Part shown: in pieces, positions 23,921 through 36,000 of the stretch
Layout of the letters: every line of letters begins with the position of its first letter
Numbering within the stretch: position 1 is the stretch's first letter
Source of the DNA: Clytia hemisphaerica
Taxonomy: Eukaryota > Cnidaria > Hydrozoa > Leptothecata > Clytiidae
DNA: 64,000 bases
Direction: 5' to 3'
Assembly: GCA_902728285.1 (NCBI GenBank)
Contig: CACVBU010001212.1
Span: 62,001-126,000, forward strand
Notes under the pieces: generated by a model
What the model was told of the DNA's origin: nothing
Seen by the model: only the letters and a program-made list of their open reading frames with translations
Database searches by the model: none
Program-made: the position numbers and the translations under genes

Positions 23921-24218
23921 CATGTAAAGTTAAAAAAAAGGTGAATTCCTGGAAGCCACAGTACTTAAGTATAACGCAGTGATGTTTTTGTGGTTTGTCA
24001 TAACTTGAATATCGTTTATTTCTCAAATACTCTCTTTGTATTTTTTTCAGCCTAAAGCAAACAGGATTCCTGTCCATATCTCAAAATTTGTTTTTAAGAT
24101 ACTTTTTACAGTGCTAAGTGCAAGTCAACATTCTATTTTTGATTACAAGTTTTTTTATGTGCTCAAATCTTGAAGAAACTGAAGCATTGGCTAAGCATAT
24201 CAAAAGCTTTAGTAAACC

Positions 24219-24371
24219 ACTGTCTCGCAGCCCCGGTGGAACCTTTTTCCTCAGTGGCGATTAAAATTTCCCAATGGGGCTGAAGTTCTAGGGTATTTTC
24301 CCACCGGGGATGAAATTTTTGCCAAATTTCCCAGTTGGGCTGTGATCCAAGTGGGTCTGTGAGACAGGGGT
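24219..24371. repeat. CACCCCTGTCTCACAG family, copy 2
   Basis: Starts CTGTCTCGCAGCCCCGGTGG and ends GGTCTGTGAGACAGGGGT. Same internal order of CCCCACTGG-like blocks as 7759-7918 (inverted) and 33320-33451. Confidence 0.8.
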
Positions 24372-24460
24372 ATCTTAGTCGAACGAATGGACTGGGTTCG
24401 AGTTTTGGTCAAGACTTAGGGAGACTTTGGTGCTCCTTTCCCATCAGGAAAAATTTTGTG

Positions 24461-24737
24461 ACTATTTCTAAAGTCTATTCACGATAAGTGTACACTCTTT
24501 TTTTCATTTACCTATAACTCTTAGAAGGAATACTTCAATCTTTATAAATTTGGCATCATTGGAAAGATATTAGTGAGTAGGGGGAGAGGGGGGAAGGGGG
24601 GTTGTCTCACAATTTTCGTCCACGATTGTAAAGTCTGTTCACGATAAGTGTGCACTCTTTTTTCATTCACCTATGACTTTTGAAGGAGTTCTTCAATCTT
24701 TATAAATTTGGTATCATTGGAGAGATGTTTGCGAGTG
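24461..24737. repeat. Direct duplication, ~159-bp spacing
   Basis: AAAGTCT(A/G)TTCACGATAAGTGT through CTTCAATCTTTATAAATTTGG and CATTGGA(A/G)AGAT occurs at 24470-24577 and 24628-24737, separated by a G-rich linker. Confidence 0.85.
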
Positions 24738-26101
24738 GAACAATTTGAAATAAAAAGTTCTTTAAAAAAATTCCAAAAGCGAAGATGAAAATGAAGATCT
24801 TGTATAACTTTCATTTTCACTGGAAAAACTAAACATTTGCCACTGGGGGGGGGGGGCGTTCCATTGTTTTTCCAGTATTTCCAGTGTTTTTCTCAAACAT
24901 CCAAGTCCATGATTGTATATCATTATTGTTTTAAAGTTTTCAATGGTTAAATCATGCACTGTTTTATACCCAAAAAAAGTAAATTGCTTTTTGGTAGAAA
25001 TATTTGGGGAAGGAAAAATAAAATAAAGACGAAGAAAAAATAATTTTCTAACATTATAACGCTCCTATTTAAGAGTTCAGTCCAATTTTCAGATCTTTAA
25101 TTAAGTTGAATGGATTAACAAATTTATTTCTATACCTCAGCTCAGTACTAAAGAGTGAGGGGTTCTTTTTATTTTTTTCGCTAAAATACCCAGCTAAGAG
25201 TTAATCATTCTTCGTAAATGAGAGCTTAGAAAGGCGGTCCCATCGAATCAAAAAAACTTGGGGAGGGCTAGCTTATCAAGAGAAGTGTTTTTAACCTTTT
25301 TGATAAATAAATAAATTAAGTTTTCCAACATCAAAATTTATCTCTTGATAGGACCAAGCGAATGCATTTTCCTTATCTCACCACCCAGTACGAAATCAAT
25401 TTTCAAATTAAAATATTTTAGGTGATATATCTAATCTAACAAAGTCAATTTTCAAAAATCATATGAAATCCATGTTGAGTTTAAAGCTTTTGTTTTTAAA
25501 TAAGAGTAATATCTTTTGCTGACTCATCAGTTCTAATAGACAAGCCTTTTCACAGCATTGGATTGACACGGGTGTGGAGCAAGCTTGGTCAGAAAAACGA
25601 AAACAAAAACATTTTTTGCTTATATCAGCACAATGTAACAATAGGCAGACGCTGTCCTGATATGAAACGGGAATCCAACTTTTGAATGATTGCTGTTCTG
25701 AAAACCTAACTGTTTCATATTTAAGTTTCTTAGCTGTTCCCAGGAAAAATTTTCCCGCACTTCTTGTTAAAGAATGTCGAGAAAAGTTTCAGCAATGATA
25801 ACAAATTGACAAACAATAAATTAGTATCTATTTGAGGTTTTTCTTCAATTAAAGTTCTTTTCTGTTTAATTCTAGGAAAGCCTCACCTATGGGGGCGTAA
25901 TTGGCAAGTAATTAACGAATTTCGAAGATAGAAAAAGTCTGAAATGCTATATAATAGTTTATGAACAATGCTGATATATAAAGCAATTTAAGGAGCTTAT
26001 CATTAAAAATGTGGTATCAAACCTAAAGTACCTCACGACCTCAGTATTTTCCTAGAAATAAAATAAAGAATAGATTCAATATTGCCAAGGAAATAAGAAC
26101 A

Positions 26102-26458
26102 GCTGAGCACCCGGGGCCCCCGGGCGGTGGGTTTGCGGACTGACGGTATGTGCGGGCCAAAAATTGGCTTTTAAAATTGCACCCTTACAGTGCAGCAAAA
26201 ATCAGTGAAAATCATACCCTTAGATTGCATTTTCCCCCAAATTTTCGATCCCTTTCGTGCAAAAAATGGTCAAAATTCTAGCATTTTTTGTCAAAATATC
26301 TAGATTTTTCAAGAATTTTCTGAAATTTCTACCCTTACAGTGCATCTCTAGTTTTTCCGACCCTTACAGTGCATTTTAAACATATTGGAAAAGGTACCCT
26401 TAGGACCCGCACATACCCGTCGGTCCTTTTGCCCAGCTGCCCCCCCCCCCCGGCTGAG
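26102..26458. repeat. GC-rich TIR element with CCCTTACAGTGCA subrepeats
   Basis: GCTGAGC... and CGGACTGACGGTATGTGCGGG on the left (26102-26157) pair with CCCGCACATACCCGTCGGTCC and ...GGCTGAGC on the right (26405-26458). CCCTTACAGTGCA occurs three times inside. A fragment with the same word lies at 30700-30760. Confidence 0.75.
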
Positions 26459-27360
26459 CCTCATCAGAAATTTACTGATTCCGGTATAAAAAGAATGAAT
26501 TATTTTGACATTGTTGACACGGAGGACTTTGTTGCTTTTAAAATCACCTTTTTAAAATTGTCAGAAAGGGGCAGGATATTGGAATAATAATGGGCAATTC
26601 CATTTTATATCCATACATGGGGAGGGGGGGGGCGAACATTTCTAGGGGGTCCTCAAAGAATAAAATTCCAGAAGTCTAAGGACATTGATACAGGAAGTTT
26701 GATTCGAGTTGTATTTTTTCAAAGGGGTTGGTTGGTCTTTCTATATCTTTTTCAGGGGCGAAATAATAATTTGGATTTCGCGAGGGCTTAAAGTTATTCT
26801 GAAGGGTAGCATATGGATATTAAACAGAACAGCCCAATACTGTTTAGAAAATGACCAATTTAGCTTATTATATACACAAGAGTAGATATATTTATTTCAA
26901 ATCCCAAAGAAATTTTAATGGTTTTTAAAAGTGGAATCAAAATAGAATTCGCACATGAAAAATGCTGATAACAAGCTTATTCATTCATCTTACAAAAGAG
27001 AAACCATATTCTTTCGAAAAAAAAGCGCGGAAAGTTATCGAACTTATTTGGTAATCACAATTTGTAATCTTGAATGAACAACACTCACTCAGAATGCGAA
27101 AAGCGCACCTAATTGACCCAATTCTGATCCACATAGAATAGGGAAATTTTCAAAAGATAGAAGCTGAAATAAAACCAAAAATTTGTAAAATCTTTATACA
27201 GGCATGAAAATAATCCATTTAAAATTGTTCATGGCAAATAATATCTTTGTATGGAGTTCAAGAAGAATCGTTGCTTTCTTGTCCAGTTAAATCGTTGGTT
27301 GGAACAGGGATGAGATGATGCCATTACAATAACAATTGAGAGGTACTTTATGGTGACAAG

Positions 27361-27545
27361 TCCTTTGTGACGTCATTCTCATTGCATGTGTGACGACTCT
27401 TTTGTTGCGTCATTCTCATTGCATGTGTGACGACTCCTTTGTGACGTCATTCTCATTGCATGTGTGACGACTCTTTTGTGACGCAATTCTCATTGCATGT
27501 GTGACGACTCTTTTGTGACGTCATTCTCATTGCATGTGTGACTAC
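27361..27545. repeat. 37-bp minisatellite with CRE-like TGACGTCA cores, ~5 copies
   Basis: Copies start at 27368, 27405, 27442, 27479 and 27516, an exact 37-bp period. Copies 1, 3 and 5 carry the palindrome TGACGTCA; copies 2 and 4 have TTGCGTCA and TGACGCAA. Each unit also contains TTCTCATTGCATGTGTGACGAC. It lies about 150 bp downstream of the CIA30 stop codon. TGACGTCA is the canonical CREB/ATF site; regulatory use here is inference. Confidence 0.92.
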
Positions 27546-27695
27546 ATCACGAGATAAAAAAATTCTTCTATACACAACTTTTACACTTTTAACAAAGACA
27601 GATTAAACGAAAAAAACATATCGTCACCTGCAAGATACACAAATAAAGCTAAATAAAGAATAGTTACAAAGTGGAAATACGCCGTAAACTTTGCG

Positions 27696-28882
27696 TCAAC
27701 TTTCATCTTCATCTTTGATCAAGCTCAACGAACGCACACCCAAACCGAAAGTACCTTCTACGAAGTCCGGATTAAATTTCCCATCCACTGTCACGTGACT
27801 GATCAATACACCAAGAAAGTCAACTTTACTAAAATCTACGTTGCCAGGAGACGATAACACGTGACCAAACATGGTAGGCCAAAAAGAATACAAATCCAAA
27901 ACAACAGTGTGCCATTCGCCATCTGGTTCCACAATAAATTCAGCTTGCCAATTAAACGATTTCAAGTGCGCCTCGTTGGCCATTTGGAATTTGTAACGAA
28001 TATTTTTTGTATCGAGGTTCATTACCTCTAACGATATAGCTTTGGTACCACTCAACAATTCTTTCATTTCATCCTTATTATCTGGTAGAATGCGAACACT
28101 TGCAAAGCCACCCCGGTTTTTTTTAGACAAGGATCCGGAAAATTCGATGCATTCTTTGACCTAGAAAATATAAGGGTTGTCACAAATTTAATAGACCTTT
28201 TCATAAATTACGTCACGAACAACACTTGTCTCGTTTTGAAATTATTGCCATGGTGATCAACTCCCATCGGATTTTAACAAAACTACTTTCGATTCATAAA
28301 AAAATCATTTCATGTCTCAAGGGACAAAATCAAAAAGCCTATTTAAAGCCAGGTCAATGATATTCAAATGGAGATCAGGCAGCGTTATATATGTATAAAT
28401 TAGCTTTCAACAAAGGTCCCTCGATTTTAATTTAATTTTTTTATAAAAATTTCTTTATACCTTATTACACGAATATAAGTAAAGATGTATTTAACGCCCT
28501 ATAGATTAACACGCCAAAAATTAACACGAATTTTATTGCTTTTGCAAGGGCCAAGCTGGAGTTTTTACAAGATCTTATTGGATTTGGTTGGTCGTTAACA
28601 TGTAGTAATGAAAATGGTTGGTTTTAATTAAGGGTTTTTTTATCAACATGAAATTTTTCAAATCGTGTTAATAAAATGACTAGTAATATTCGTGCAATAA
28701 GGTAATGCGAACTTTATCACACGAACCTCATCGAATTGTGTGTTGGCTTCACTTGATCCGCCCATCACTCGATCATTGCACGTTGTCATACCGTACTGAA
28801 ATAGTGAACCGTCTTTCTGTCGAAAATCAATCACCATCAAACCTTTCTTCTTTTGCCACTTCTCACGTTTGTTCAATTTTTG
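27696..28882 (-). CDS. CIA30-domain protein (NDUFAF1-like), partial 5'
   Basis: Two minus-strand exons join in phase 0: 28882-28727 (acceptor TTTCAG/CAAAAA, donor GAG/GTTCGT) and 28160-27696 (acceptor TTCTAG/GTCAAA, stop at 27696). The first shows NDRVMGGSS, the hallmark start of CIA30 domains. The second shows FSGSLS, GGFASVR and GEWHTVVLDLYSFWPT, ending with LGVRSLSLI. CIA30/NDUFAF1 proteins assist assembly of mitochondrial complex I. Other CIA30-domain proteins of uncertain role exist, and this sequence has the NDRVMGG form rather than the diverged human one, so the exact role is uncertain. Upstream exons with any targeting signal were not found. It ends in an acidic tail (KDEDES). Confidence 0.78.
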
Positions 28883-29778
28883 CTGAAATCAGAATGAAAA
28901 CAAGTTTAAAACTATTGTAAATTCAGACAAGCCTTTATCGTAAGTCCGAAGATATCTGCGTGATGTAATGATAGGTACATTTTTTCGTGCTTGCGTGATC
29001 AGAGGTCAATACGTGATCCGTGATTTGAAAGATTGAGCCGTGATGCGTGATTCGAACTTTTTTTCAAAGGGATGCGTGATTATCCAATTTTTTTGTTGAT
29101 TTGCGTGATCGTGACCGGGTACAAAAAATTGCGTGATATCGGGACCAGAGTTACTGCTCGGGGAGACTCCCAACCGAACCAACTGAAAATGAACATCAAT
29201 CTAAATCCTGTTCGGCTTTTTTTAAACAAGAAAAATAAAATAAAAATATACAGTTGACTCTCTCTAATTCGATTTTCAAGGCATAAAGAATCTTCTTCGA
29301 ATTAGAGAAAAATTAGAGGAGACCAATGTTTTAGTTCGAATTGATACTTATTGAATGTTTTTTCATCAATATTTTGCCATCTTTTTGTTTAGGTTTTTGT
29401 AAATGAGAGCAAATGCAAGTTTAACCGTCTGTTCCTTAAGTTTTTTTGTTGTTCTCATCCTGAGTAGTCCCTTAACAATTCCTTATTTTTACAGACCGTT
29501 TTCAGCGTCAAGTTCCCTATATACGTGTTCCTTATAAAAAAACGTGTAATGAACAGAGGGGATTCCCTGACCTTGACTTCTTTAAAAAAACAGTCAATAT
29601 AAAGGAAACCAATTTAATGTTTTCTTTTACATACCGATCGTTTTGAATGGTATCATTATTATTGTTGCTTCGCTATTCGTAATAGAAAAAAATAAACACT
29701 TATTGTTATTTCCATGGCACTTTGGTTAAGGTCAATTGAGATTTGCCAATATGAAAAAAGTACATGTTATTCTCCACG
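28883..29778. other. Upstream flank of CIA30 gene; no further exon found
   Basis: AT-rich. 29000-29150 repeats the word GCGTGAT about ten times (degenerate short repeat). 29252-29340 carries a CAGTTGACTCTCTCTAATTC terminus of the pogo/Tigger-like family. First exons of the CIA30 gene may lie here, but I cannot identify them. Confidence 0.4.
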
Positions 29779-31758
29779 CAGGGGGGGGGAGGGATCGAGT
29801 CAGTGTACTGGCCCATAGCTGGTGGGGTGGTGTATTTTTTAGGTTAAATTGAGTTAGTACAGTGTACTAAAAGGGTGGTCCTCTGAGAAAAATACAATGA
29901 AAAAGTTAGTACAGTGTACTAAAAGGGTGGTCCTCTGAGAAAAATACAATGAAAAAGTTAGTACAGTGTACTAAAAGGGTGGTCCTCTGAGAAAAATACA
30001 ATGAAAAAGTTAGTATACTGTACTAGAAAGGTTGGTGTTCTGAATTGATACACACTGACAAGTTACATTGTACATTGTACTAATTTCATGGTAAAAACAC
30101 ACAAACCCAGGGAATTTCCATGTATATTTGCCCTAATTTGCCAGGTCCAGCTGGTCCGAGACCAAAATCAAAAAATTAAGATCAGTGATATATTACGAGT
30201 ATAGGTGATTTCTTTACCTAACTCGAGATATTAATCCTTATAACAGTGTTTTTAGTGTTTTTTAGCCAGAAACAGCTGTTTTGTCCAGTTTTTGCGCTTT
30301 CGGAAGCTCAATATCTCGAGTTAGGTACTGAAAACACCTATACTCGCAATATATCACTAATCTTAATTTTTTGAGAGCTTTTCAAAAATATACAACAGGT
30401 CTCCGTTTTCTCAAGCTAAAATTTTCATTAATTTTTCACCCTATGATTTTTGCCTGAGACCGTCGTATTTGTCCGAAAATCACACCAAAGTGTCCGAAAA
30501 AAAATTGGCACCCAAGTTATTTTGATTCCCCTACCCCTTAGCTCTCCAAAAATGTATAACAAGTGCTTTGACTAAAAAAATCGAGCAATTTTACAAATTC
30601 CCCCCTACTAATTGATGTTAATTGAAAAAAATCTGTATATAAGTGAAATCACCGGGGGGAGGGGGTGAAAACGACCGTACGTTCGGCCAAAAATCAGGTC
30701 TCTAAAATTGGTCCCTTACAGTGCAGGAAAAATTTGGCTGAAAAGCGACCCTTATAGTGTAATTTTTCGAATTTTTTTGCCCTTTCAGGGCAAAATTTTT
30801 TTAAATTTCTCAAATTTTACCTCAAAATTTGATATTTTATAAAGTTTTACAGGGAAAGCACCTTTTTATATATTTTGTATAATATTACATTTGATAAAAG
30901 ATTTTCCGTTTCAGTTTGTGTACAATGTTATTATTATTTTTTTTATTTATAGAAGTGTATTTCTCAGGTCTATTGACCTCTATGAAACAATCTTACATCT
31001 TTACAATTTATAGATCTTATCATTCCATTCGTTTGTCAATTCTGTTTTACAGTTAGGCACCTTGGTATCCAACCCACTTATTAAGTCTTTTATTTTTATT
31101 TTTCAAAAAAGAAAAACTGATACAGCTTGCCAGACAATCAGAAATCAAGTCAAAAGAAGGGAAATAACTCAAAGTTGGTTTTGAGTGTTTTGACGTGCTA
31201 ATTTCAGCTAATTTCACTGTATTTGATTGACTTTGCTTTGTCTGTTTTATTGTTTCAGTGTTTGTACTATATAAGGATTCAAGTATTTTAATATTCAAAT
31301 CTTTCCTTTTTTATTTTAGTGCTTTTCTTAGCAAAATGCTTCAAAACCTTTGTATATGCTGGCAATTGAACTTATCTGGCCAAGAAGAAATTAGAGCAGT
31401 GCACTATAAGGGGTTGTTTCTAAACTTATCTGATCGAAAAAACAGCTAGTACAGTGTACTGAAAGGGTGGTAATAATAATCTAGTTAAAGAAAAACCTCA
31501 GTACAGTGTACTAAAAGGGTGGTATCAAAGCTCCGGCTGTGGAAGAAAGCTAGTATAGTGTACTAAAAGGGTGGTGTCAAAGCCCCGACCGTGAAAAAAA
31601 GTTAGTACAGTGTACTGAAAGGGTGGTGTCAAAGCCCTGACCGTGAAAAAAAGTTAGTACAGTGTACTAAAAAGGGTGGTGGTCTAATTTTTTGGAAAAA
31701 AATCCAAAAATCAAGTTAGTACCATATGGTCCAGTACACTGACTTGGTACCCCCCCTG
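29779..31758. mobile_element. TIR transposon, 1980 bp, 7-bp target duplication, subterminal repeats
   Basis: The element begins CAGGGGGGGG and ends CCCCCCCTG. CTCCACG directly flanks both ends (29772-29778 and 31759-31765). Inward of each end lies AGTCAGTGTACTGG (left) and its inverse (right). Subterminal copies of GTACAGTGTACTAAAAGGGT occur about four times on the left (52-bp spacing from 29857) and five times on the right (31446-31680), all in the same direction. An internal palindrome sits at 30169-30375. No transposase frame is seen. CAGGG termini hint at hAT-like elements, but those give 8-bp duplications, so the family is open. Confidence 0.82.
30169..30375. repeat. Palindrome of ~65-bp arms inside the 2-kb element
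   Basis: AAAAATTAAGATCAGTGATA...ACCTAACTCGAGATATT (30169-30232) is inverted at 30309-30375 with few mismatches. It may be a nested MITE. Confidence 0.85.
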
Positions 31759-32280
31759 CTCCACGTAATGTATGTACCCGTCAAAGGTATATGATCCCTG
31801 GTTCATTCCCTAAATCACACCCCTGTCTCACAGCCCCGGTGATACCTTTCCTAGCCTGGAGATCCATGCTATGATTTCTTATTCTATGTACTGATGGTGA
31901 AATATATAGCATGGTATGGGCTGAGAGTTTGAATTTCCCAGATCCTAATGACGGTTGAAAACATAGCCAATCAAATTTTGTTATTCTTTTACTTTCTTAG
32001 AGAAAGCCTAACTTCCGAAATTTGGTTTTTATTTTAGTAAGTGAGGACAGCGCTAAATTCGACAGCCCTGTATACATCAGATTATAAAAATACAGGACGG
32101 GTCTCCTGTCTATATCTTTCCTCACAGCGGGGCGGAATAAAAATTTATATTGAAATCTCAATGGGGAGTATTGTTCTAAGATTAAACAAGTGATACTTTT
32201 ATGGACCTACCTGGTTATGCATCTAACACATATATAATTAATATCTACGTGCAGCTACGGGAGCGTGACCATTAAACAAT

Positions 32281-33225
32281 CATTTAGAACACAAATAGTA
32301 ACGATCTATTAAAATTAATCGTTTGTTTCTTATAAAAAAACGTTTAGAAACTAAAATTTCATGCTCTTGAAATATTCTTTCATGTTCAAGACTTCGTGAA
32401 CAAAAAAACATCCATCTCATCAAAAAATTGAGTAATTTGGCTAATAACAATGATGTATGCTTATTAATAGTGATTCTTATAGATAAAGATGCGTTTTTTT
32501 TGAGCTGAATAATTCTTTCTTTTTTTTTAAATTTGCTTGAGCCATATTAAACCTACTTCCATGTAAAAAATCCGAAAAAAAACAATGATCCAATATTTCA
32601 CATTTCATTAACCGTTTTTAGCCTTTTTTTGGCCCAAAATTGCCCAAAAACATTTTTTTTCGAAAATCGGGCTCCGTCACATTCGAGGGTTTATAGTTAT
32701 ACATCTTTGTGCAAAAAATCATAAAGAATGAAAGAGCCAATCTCGAGAAAAGCTAATACCTAAGTAATTGATAATGTGCTTATAAAAAATATCGAATTTG
32801 GCCAGTTTTTCTATAAAAACATGCCAAGCAACCAAAATTTCATGTCTAAACACACATATTCTTCAAAAGTAAGCCCTCATGAGCAAAAAAAACATCTATC
32901 TCGTAAAAAAGTGAGTAATTTGACTAAGAACATTGATGTATGCTTATAAATAGCGATTCTTATAGATAAACATGCGTTTTTTGAGCCAACAAAATTTTTT
33001 TGCAAAAATCTGCTTATCTTTTACCTATGATGGTACCCTACTTTCATGAAAAAAATCAGAAAAAATTAATGATCCAGTTTTTCGCAAAGTCCGTTTTTTT
33101 GGCCAAATTTGCCCCCCAAATTTTTTTTCGAAAATCGGGCTTCGTCACATTTGAGGGTTTATAGTTACACATCTTTGTGCAAAAATTATAAAAAACTAAT
33201 GAGCCAATCTTGAGAAAAGCTAACG
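32281..33225. repeat. Tandem duplication, ~470-bp period, two diverged copies
   Basis: Shared order in both copies: ATGATGTATGCTTAT, GATTCTTATAGATAAA, TTTTTCGAAAATCGGGCT, GAGGGTTTATAGTTA, ACATCTTTGTGCAAAAA and GAGAAAAGCTAA. Confidence 0.85.
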
Positions 33226-33319
33226 AACGGACAAAGGTTAATTTATAGGACATCCACCGGGATAGGTCCAAAAATCCAGTAGGGATGATTTTGGAGTGCA
33301 ATTTTTAAACATTGAATTT

Positions 33320-33451
33320 CGAATGGGGGTGAAATCAAAGTCAATTTCCCAGTGGGGCCGAAATTCTAGGGTATTTTTCTCACCGGAGACGAACTTTTAG
33401 CCAAATTTTCGAGTGGGGCTGGGGTTCCAGCGGGTCTATGACACAGGGGTG
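33320..33451. repeat. CACCCCTGTCTCACAG family, copy 4
   Basis: Contains CAGTGGGGCCGAAATTCTAG and ends GTCTATGACACAGGGGTGCT, in line with 24219-24371. A truncated copy starts at about 31808 (CACCCCTGTCTCACAGCCCC). Confidence 0.75.
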
Positions 33452-34321
33452 CTAAATCACAACTTTCGATCTTAACTTTAGGAACTGGGTTTAGGCAAGG
33501 CTGTTCAAATTCAGATACTTAAAGAACAACAAAAATTGGAGGCAACAAAATACTATGTATGTATTTTTCGGCAACTAGGTTGCAAGAAATATTTGGTTTG
33601 CATCATATTGGGCCTGTTTCATTTCATATGGAAATCAATTGGGTTCAATTAATTGTACGCTGATTACTTTTACAAAAAAACATTTTGAAATTTTTTAATG
33701 ATACCACAACGACTCTGACGTCAACACCAACATAAAACATTTTTGATTAAAAGAGTGTTTTAAAAAATGTATAGTAAACGACAATGAGGCAATTATAGAT
33801 AATTACAATTTATTGACATGACAAACCGTGTTCGACAATAGAAAAGGAGTTTTGCAATTCGACAGGAAGTAAAATAACAGGTAACAAAAAAAAATCATGA
33901 TCATTTTTGTCACGCATATAGAGAATTCGTAAAATGTTACTTTTCGTGTTAAATTTGTTCTATTTCCTCAAATAAATCCCTGAATAATAATTGACAATGC
34001 AGAAAATCATTATCTCAATGAAAACTTCTTTTATTAGTCTTGTCGGAATCATCTAAGTACCATATTGATATCAAATTACACCACAAAATTGAATAAATTC
34101 AAATTTAACGAGATCTTGAAATAGAGGTAACTAAATACACGCTGTTTTTATAAGAATATCGAAAATCTTTGTTTTTAACTTTTTGAGTTTTAAGCCTAAA
34201 AGTATTCTTATCATGTTCTGTTCAGGGTTGCTACAGGTTCGCCAAGCTGGAAATTCCAAACTTTTAGTCTCAAAAGCCACATTTTAAAACTAATGGAAAC
34301 GTTTTCAGTATTTCCCTAAAG

Positions 34322-34631
34322 GTCATTTGAAAGGCTAGATAGCTTAGTAAAAAAGAATGAGAAATATCAGAGTGTCGAAAGATCTGGATTGCAAGCGAAG
34401 GGAGCAGAATTTTTAGCGAATTTCAAACGCAGGATGGCAATTTCCTATTTGCCAGAAAATTTACTAGACTTCATGCAGGACTATTTCAATCAAAAGTCAA
34501 GCAAGCAATGCCAAAAAGCTCATTATTTTGATACCTCGATACCAGGGAAAATAGGAGATTTGGAAAATCAATTTTATGGTTTGATAGAAAAAAGGATAGG
34601 TAGCGTCCATAGGGGTTATCGTCCCGCTTAA
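34322..34631 (+). CDS. Terminal exon of an unknown protein (partial)
   Basis: An open frame with coding-like composition runs from an acceptor-like TTTCCCTAAAG at 34321 to a stop at 34629-34631, about 102 residues. Recognisable stretches are SFERLDSLVKKNEKYQSVER, EFLANFKRRMAISYLPENLL and the C-terminal GLIEKRIGSVHRGYRPA. It is predicted largely helical. AATAAA lies about 75 bp downstream (34707-34712), consistent with a 3' end. I do not recognise the family and found no upstream exon. A chance open frame is possible, though its length and balanced composition are unusual for this AT-rich DNA. Confidence 0.45.
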
Positions 34632-35194
34632 AGTTTTTGCCTAAACTATGCATGTATGTATGTGGTCTCATAGCTTCAATCATGTTGCCTCGTTGCTCTC
34701 ATAAGAATAAACAGACGTCAATATCTCACCACAAGAGGCTTCCGAATGTAAGAAAAACATGATGGAAATTTTCATCACGAGAAGTATATGCGCAGGTAAA
34801 AGAAAACAAACTAAAAGAACGAATATTCCTCTGCGTTAACTTAAGACTTAAGAAATTGGTAACATATCTAAGGGACGAACTTTTTTTGGTATGCATCAAA
34901 ATCACTAAATAAAGAAGGGTGAGTCGGTTCTTTTTTTAACCAAAAAAATGAGCATTTGAAATGAACAAACTAAAAATTATGGCGATAAATGTTTTGGCGG
35001 GGTGGCAGTTTTTCAATTTTCCACGATAACGCATTCTGAAAAATCCCCAAAATTTTTTCTCTCGTTGTGCGCTGGTGTTTTATTTGAGAACGAGGCCGAC
35101 AATGATGCAGTTCAAAAAGACTATATTTGTCTAAGTAAAACAATCTGATTCGGCTAGTCTAGAATTTTGGAAGAAGAAAGTACCAAACACTTAC

Positions 35195-35828
35195 CAATGG
35201 CCCCAAGCTGGGTGCATAAACATCGGGCAGGCGAATTTCATTATAGACACGATCCAGACTGTCGCGTAACTTGCGGACTTTAGTGGACATATCTTCTGTA
35301 CTCGTTTCTGCAAAGCAAAGAGAACCATCCACCAAATTCTTTGCAGTCAGTGACACCAAATCTTTGTATTTCTGGTTCTGTTTCATCTGTTTTAGTAATT
35401 TAGTATATTCCATAAACGCTTTTGAAAGGTTACCGTTGGCAACGCAATCCGACGCCAGATTGATGGTGTCTTTAATGACGGATTGAAGATTCGACGGCAT
35501 GGCGGATTGAACGTCGTTAAAGTCGGATATACATTCGTCATAGACCGTATCAATAGCTGAACGCATTTTCCAAGCTTGGTTTACAGCCTGGTCGTCTTGC
35601 GGAGGATCAGCGTCCATAAAACTGAGCGCGCTTTCTAACGTCTTTTGCTGTTGGCGCGTAAAATGTTCACGCATACTCAATGAGTCATTGATTAGTTTTT
35701 TGTACATTGCAGATGCACGTACATGATTCCCTTTACTGGTCAACGTCGCTCCTAACGTTTGCGTGGCCCGTATTTTGGACATCAACGTCAGGAATTTGCC
35801 ACGACCTGACCCATTGAAAGCCTCGTTT
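35195..35828 (-). CDS. Internal exon of an unknown helical-repeat protein (partial)
   Basis: A 634-bp open stretch lies between a good acceptor (TTTAATTCTTAG/AAACGAGG at 35829) and donor (CCATTG/GTAAGT at 35195), about 211 residues with no stop. Motifs such as GNHVRASAMYKKLI and GNLSKAFMEYTKLLKQMKQN look like helix-turn-helix (TPR-like) units, and the rest (DDQAVNQAWKMRSAIDTVYD, VRKLRDSLDRVYNEI) is also helical. The G+C content is higher than that of its surroundings. I do not recognise the protein. Flanking exons must lie on the minus strand above 35829 and below 35195, but none could be supported. Confidence 0.6.
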
Positions 35829-35849
35829 CTAAGAATTAAAAGAAAAAAA

Positions 35850-36000
35850 TCAGGATTATGATTTATTACAGCATGCATTATATTGACCGTAAAATTTGGG
35901 AAAATAAGAAACTGGTGTCAATTCAGGATTGTGATTTAATTACAGCATGCATTATTATTGACCGTAAAATTTGGGAAAATAAGAAATGGGGTAATTTCGA
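35850..36000. repeat. ~77-bp tandem duplication
   Basis: GATT(A/G)TGATTTA...ACAGCATGCATTAT...TTGACCGTAAAATTTGGGAA occurs twice (35852-35912 and 35929-35989). Confidence 0.85.

Larger units (their letters stand above)
21554..27360. other. Gene-free stretch with multiple MITEs and duplications
   Basis: Contains a hairpin at 21606-21816, a 340-bp dispersed repeat at 23581-23920, the CACCCCTGTCTCACAG family at 24219-24371, a 159-bp direct duplication at 24461-24737, and a GC-rich TIR element at 26102-26458. I find no supported gene. Confidence 0.5.
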
